This document shows, piece by piece, positions 61,146 through 64,000 of a stretch of DNA of 64,000 nt. Both the position numbers and the translations under genes were made by a program. The notes below the pieces were generated by a model, which saw only the letters and a program-made list of their open reading frames with translations, did no database searches and was not told the DNA's origin. The first letter of the stretch is position 1; every line of letters starts with the position of its first letter. The stretch comes from Youngiibacter multivorans (GTDB taxonomy: Bacteria; Bacillota; Clostridia; Clostridiales; Clostridiaceae), in assembly GCF_017873395.1 (NCBI RefSeq), contig NZ_JAGGKC010000003.1:62001-126000 (forward strand), in the 5' to 3' direction.

Positions 61146-61430
61146 ATGACTGAAATAATCATGCAGAGCTGGCCTATACTGATCCTCCTTGCTGTCTTCT
61201 ATTTTCTTACGTTCATGCCCGAACAGAAGAGAAGGAAGGCTTATCTGGAGCTTATAGGAAGTCTGAAGACAGGAGACATAGTGACTACGAGGGGCGGCAT
61301 AGTAGGCAGGATTGCCGTCATAAGTGAAGACAAGATAATTCTGGAGACCGGGCCGGATGCTGTCAGGATTGAAATGGCAAGGAACGCTGTCGCGAATCTT
61401 GTCAGGAAAGAAACCAATCCGGACGATTGA
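61146..61430 (+). CDS. yajC: Preprotein translocase accessory subunit YajC
   Basis: The 94-residue protein has one N-terminal helix (WPILILLAVFYFLTFMPEQKRRK), then the YajC domain (LIGSLKTGDIVTTRGGIVGRI). It associates with SecDF. AAGGAGTTG precedes the ATG at 61146; a TTG at 61143 is also possible. It sits in the standard tgt-yajC-secD-secF order. Confidence 0.93.
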   Translation: MTEIIMQSWPILILLAVFYFLTFMPEQKRRKAYLELIGSLKTGDIVTTRGGIVGRIAVISEDKIILETGPDAVRIEMARNAVANLVRKETNPDD

Positions 61431-61455
61431 CATGGAACAGAAAGCATATGACAAT

Positions 61456-61485
61456 CAGGCAGCAGCCTAGGCTGTTGCCTGTTTT
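61456..61485 (+). terminator. Hairpin between yajC and secD
   Basis: CAGGCAGCAGCC and GGCTGTTGCCTG (one G-U pair) form a tight stem followed by TTTTG. It may act as partial terminator or stabiliser between yajC and secD. Confidence 0.7.
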
Positions 61486-61527
61486 GATGAAAAAGGGCAA
61501 CCAAATCGAATTTTACGGAGGAAGGTT

Positions 61528-62778
61528 ATGAAAAAGGGAAGATACACAACAATTCTAATCGCAATTATATTAATATTGTCATTCCTTGCGTACATGGGCC
61601 TTGAGGGCTTCACTCTGCAGGGATACAGGTTCAAATCCTTCGGGGAGGTCATAAAGAGAGGCCTCGACCTTCAGGGTGGAGTAACTGTCGTCATGGAAGT
61701 GCAGACAGACAGCCTTGAGACAACGGAGCTTGATGTCATCAAGAACCTTCTCGAAATGAGGGTAAACAAGGTTGGAGTCAGTGAAACCGTGGTAACCACG
61801 GAAGGTGCCAAAAGGATAAGGATTGACATACCTGGCGCGTTCAATTCCAGCGAAATAGTGAAGAGCCTGTCGACCACAGGAGTCCTCACATTCAAGGACC
61901 CGGACGGCAATGTAATTCTAACTGGCAGTGACGTCAAGCTGGCAGAAGCCAGGGTAGACAACACAGGCGCGGCAATCGTATCGCTTGAGCTTAACGAGTC
62001 CGGAACGACGAAGTTCGCTGAAGCAACAAAGAAATTCATCGGGAAGCAGATTTCAATCAACATGGATGCTGAACAGATTTCAAATCCTGTTGTCAATGCT
62101 GAGATATCAAACGGAGAAGCAATGATCACGGGAATGGATTCCCTTGAAGAGGCTCAGTTCGTAGCTGGCATCATCGCTTCCGGAGCACTTCCTTATCCAG
62201 TCAAGGCTGTTGAAGTCAAGACAGTAGGGCCTACTCTTGGAGCGAACGCACTCCCAAACACAATGAAAGCGGGAATGGTAGGCATCGGGCTTGTCGTAAT
62301 CCTTATGATAGGGTATTATAGGAAGCCTGGATTCCTCGCATCACTGGCGCTGGGATTCTACATATATCTTGTTCTGCTTATTTTCTACAGCATAGATGCT
62401 ACTCTTTCCCTTCCAGGAATCGCAGGATTCCTACTAACCATAGGAATGGCGGTTGATGCCAATGTCCTGATTTTTGAGAGGATAAGAGAAGAGCTGAAGT
62501 CGGGGTCGGATGTTAAGAAGGCGCTTGACGCAGGCTTCCACAGGGCAATGTCATCCGTTCTTGATGCCAACATAACTACGATAATAGCCGGACTTGTACT
62601 CTACTTTGTCGGAACAGGAGCCGTGAAGGGATTTGCACTGACGCTCATGATAGGTATTGTAGTTTCAATGTTCAGTGCAATAGTAATAACAAAACAGCTG
62701 CTGAAGATAGGCCTGCATACCGGTATGCTAAAAAAGCCTTCCGACTTCGGTGTCAAGGAGGCTATAGCAAATGCGTAA
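61528..62778 (+). CDS. secD: Protein translocase subunit SecD
   Basis: SecD uses the proton gradient to help pull secreted proteins through SecYEG. The 416-residue protein has an N-terminal helix, GLDLQGGVTVVMEV, a periplasmic-type P1 domain, and the C-terminal helices with GMAVDANVLIFERIREEL. It is short, as in other clostridia. ATG 61528 follows ACGGAGGAAGG. Overlaps secF by eight bases. Confidence 0.96.
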   Translation: MKKGRYTTILIAIILILSFLAYMGLEGFTLQGYRFKSFGEVIKRGLDLQGGVTVVMEVQTDSLETTELDVIKNLLEMRVNKVGVSETVVTTEGAKRIRIDIPGAFNSSEIVKSLSTTGVLTFKDPDGNVILTGSDVKLAEARVDNTGAAIVSLELNESGTTKFAEATKKFIGKQISINMDAEQISNPVVNAEISNGEAMITGMDSLEEAQFVAGIIASGALPYPVKAVEVKTVGPTLGANALPNTMKAGMVGIGLVVILMIGYYRKPGFLASLALGFYIYLVLLIFYSIDATLSLPGIAGFLLTIGMAVDANVLIFERIREELKSGSDVKKALDAGFHRAMSSVLDANITTIIAGLVLYFVGTGAVKGFALTLMIGIVVSMFSAIVITKQLLKIGLHTGMLKKPSDFGVKEAIANA

Positions 62779-63682
62779 GACGAATTTCAAGATAGTTGGA
62801 AAATGGAGAATCTGGTTTACGTTCTCAATGGCGATAATAATCCTTGGTCTTGGCTTCATGGCAACTAAAGGACTTAATATGGGAATCGACTTTGCTGGCG
62901 GCACAAGCGTTGTGATCGAAATGGGAAGTGATTTCAACAAGGCGGATGTGGATGCGGTTGTAAAGAAATACGATACGAATGCAGTCTCGTCCAAGGTCAA
63001 CGGTACTCAGCTGGAGCTTAGAAGCCAGAGCCTTGATACTGAAAACACTGCAAACCTTGTTGCTGAGCTCAAGACAGCATATAAGCTTTCTGAAAATCCG
63101 GTAATATCTGAGAGTACAATAGGTGCTGCAATAGGTGCGGAGCAGACTTCTGGCGGTATCAAAGCGGTACTCATTGCTTCACTCCTTATGCTGATTTATA
63201 TCTCATTCAGGTTCAGATTCAATTTTGCTTTGGCTGCAATTATCGCGCTGCTGCATGACATCCTCATAACGCTATCGGTATATGCGATATTCCAGATACC
63301 GCTCAATACTCCGTTCATCGCTGCAGTACTTACAATTCTCGGCTACTCGATAAATGACACGATAGTAATATTCGACAGGATAAGGGAAAACCTAAAGAGC
63401 AACAAGCACAAGACGCCTGAAGCAGTTGCTGACCAGTCGATAAACCAGTCGATAACAAGGTCCATCAATACTTTGGCAACAACGCTTTTCACAATCGTTG
63501 CAGTTTATGTGTTCGTACCTGCTGTCAGGGATTTTGCGCTTCCGATAACCATCGGAATAATTTCCGGAGGCTATTCATCAACGTTCATTGCAAGTCCTGT
63601 CTGGACGATGCTTGAGAAGAAGATGATAGAGAAGCATACTGCAAAGAAGAAGGCCCCCTTCAAGGCCGCGAAGGCAAAATAA
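62771..63682 (+). CDS. secF: Protein translocase subunit SecF
   Basis: Partner of SecD. The 303-residue protein has GIDFAGGTSVVIEMG near residue 38 and the helices with GYSINDTIVIFDRIRENL and SINTLATTLFTIVAVYVFV. The stop is followed by a Lys/Ala-rich tail (KKKAPFKAAKAK) and a terminator. The start overlaps secD, implying coupled translation. Confidence 0.96.
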   Translation: MRKTNFKIVGKWRIWFTFSMAIIILGLGFMATKGLNMGIDFAGGTSVVIEMGSDFNKADVDAVVKKYDTNAVSSKVNGTQLELRSQSLDTENTANLVAELKTAYKLSENPVISESTIGAAIGAEQTSGGIKAVLIASLLMLIYISFRFRFNFALAAIIALLHDILITLSVYAIFQIPLNTPFIAAVLTILGYSINDTIVIFDRIRENLKSNKHKTPEAVADQSINQSITRSINTLATTLFTIVAVYVFVPAVRDFALPITIGIISGGYSSTFIASPVWTMLEKKMIEKHTAKKKAPFKAAKAK

Positions 63683-63696
63683 CGGCTCATGCAGCC

Positions 63697-63728
63697 GGGC
63701 TGTGCCGTTTGTAGGCGCAGCTCTTTTG
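63697..63728 (+). terminator. Terminator after secF
   Basis: GGGCTGTGCC and GGCGCAGCTC pair over ten positions with two G-U pairs and a GTTTGTA loop, followed by TTTTGT. Confidence 0.7.
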
Positions 63729-63765
63729 TATTATAATTATAGTGTTTTCAGGACGGTGAATTTCC

Positions 63766-64000
63766 ATGGTGAGAATCCTAAAAAGAATAATAGAAGGCGC
63801 ATCATGGACTCAGGCAGTTCCTGAGTATAAACCGCCTTACATAGAAAGACTGACGAAGGCCATCAACAACAGGGAAAAGGTAATAGTCTACGGTACTGGC
63901 GACAGGGAGGGAATCTGCGGGATATCCATACTCGTACTGGTACTTAGGTATTTCAATTCAGATGTGGAGTATTTCGTGGTCGACGGCAACGAAAGCGCTG
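63766..64000 (+). CDS. RecJ-like DHH-family protein, N-terminal part, cut by window end
   Basis: The frame starts at ATG 63766 behind GGACGGTGA and stays open to the window end (78 codons). A gene after secF is often recJ in clostridia, and KVIVYGTGDREGICGISILVLVLRYF aligns with the first DHH motif region of RecJ (usually YGDYDVDGITSTAIL). Here the metal-binding DYDVDG reads GTGDREG, so two of the three acidic residues of that motif are displaced or lost. The N-terminal lead is also shorter than in RecJ. It could be a RecJ-derived protein without nuclease activity. The rest of the gene is not visible. Confidence 0.55.
   Translation, partial: MVRILKRIIEGASWTQAVPEYKPPYIERLTKAINNREKVIVYGTGDREGICGISILVLVLRYFNSDVEYFVVDGNESA

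Noticed and set aside
1..64000. CRISPR array, prophage, tRNA or rRNA genes
   Set aside because: No regularly spaced repeats, phage structural genes or RNA gene signatures were seen on either strand.

Overview
The window looks like a chromosome segment of a low-to-mid GC Gram-positive anaerobe of the class Clostridia, probably Clostridiaceae-like. This rests on a two-subunit glycine decarboxylase, a T-box leader, many TTG/GTG starts behind strong GGAGG sites, AGG/AGA as the main Arg codons, a HutP-family protein, a SigF/SigB-type sigma factor and an IS1634-type insertion sequence. The genus is inference only.

Layout. 1-6759: glycine cleavage operon gcvT-gcvH-gcvPA-gcvPB-lpdA-lplA, a complete H/P/T/L set with its own lipoate ligase. 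6792-8659: sigma-A promoter, T-box with a UAC (Tyr) specifier, terminator, a 29-codon leader peptide with tandem Tyr codons, then a tyrosine phenol-lyase/tryptophanase-family enzyme. 8732-11348: accessory stretch with a CAP-domain lipoprotein carrying a long Ala-Pro repeat, a self-contained 43-codon gene, gene debris, msrA and a SpoU methylase remnant. 11373-23013: galactoside regulon with mglBAC importer, LacI-type regulator, galK, galE, galT, galM and a GH42 beta-galactosidase, so sugar is imported, hydrolysed and fed through the Leloir pathway. 23067-28866: DUF1622 protein, HutP paralogue, coiled-coil M23 peptidase, permuted NlpC/P60-like protein and an ABC importer of the TrpXYZ type.

29239-37620: sigma factor overlapping a comEC homologue, then holA, two alpha/beta hydrolases, rpsT (opposite strand), lepA and hemW. 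37668-42988: DUF1576 membrane protein and yaaA on the minus strand, a full-length transketolase homologue that has lost nearly all catalytic residues, a LUD protein and ogt. 42985-48030: a class A PBP and hpt on the minus strand, separated by an IS1634-like element flanked by exact 98-bp direct repeats that duplicate the hpt terminator and the PBP promoter. 48129-64000: housekeeping genes hflX (with a JAMM-like motif), a nucleotidyltransferase, yigZ, yebC, a ZIP transporter, small membrane proteins, psuK-psuG, ruvA-ruvB-queA-tgt-yajC-secD-secF, and the start of a RecJ-like gene with an altered first DHH motif.

Most notable: the Tyr T-box plus Tyr-rich leader in front of a tyrosine-degrading enzyme family, the apparent transketolase pseudoenzyme, the long target duplication of the IS, and several paralogues lacking key residues (HutP, GalM, RecJ-like). 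No CRISPR array, tRNA, rRNA or prophage was seen.
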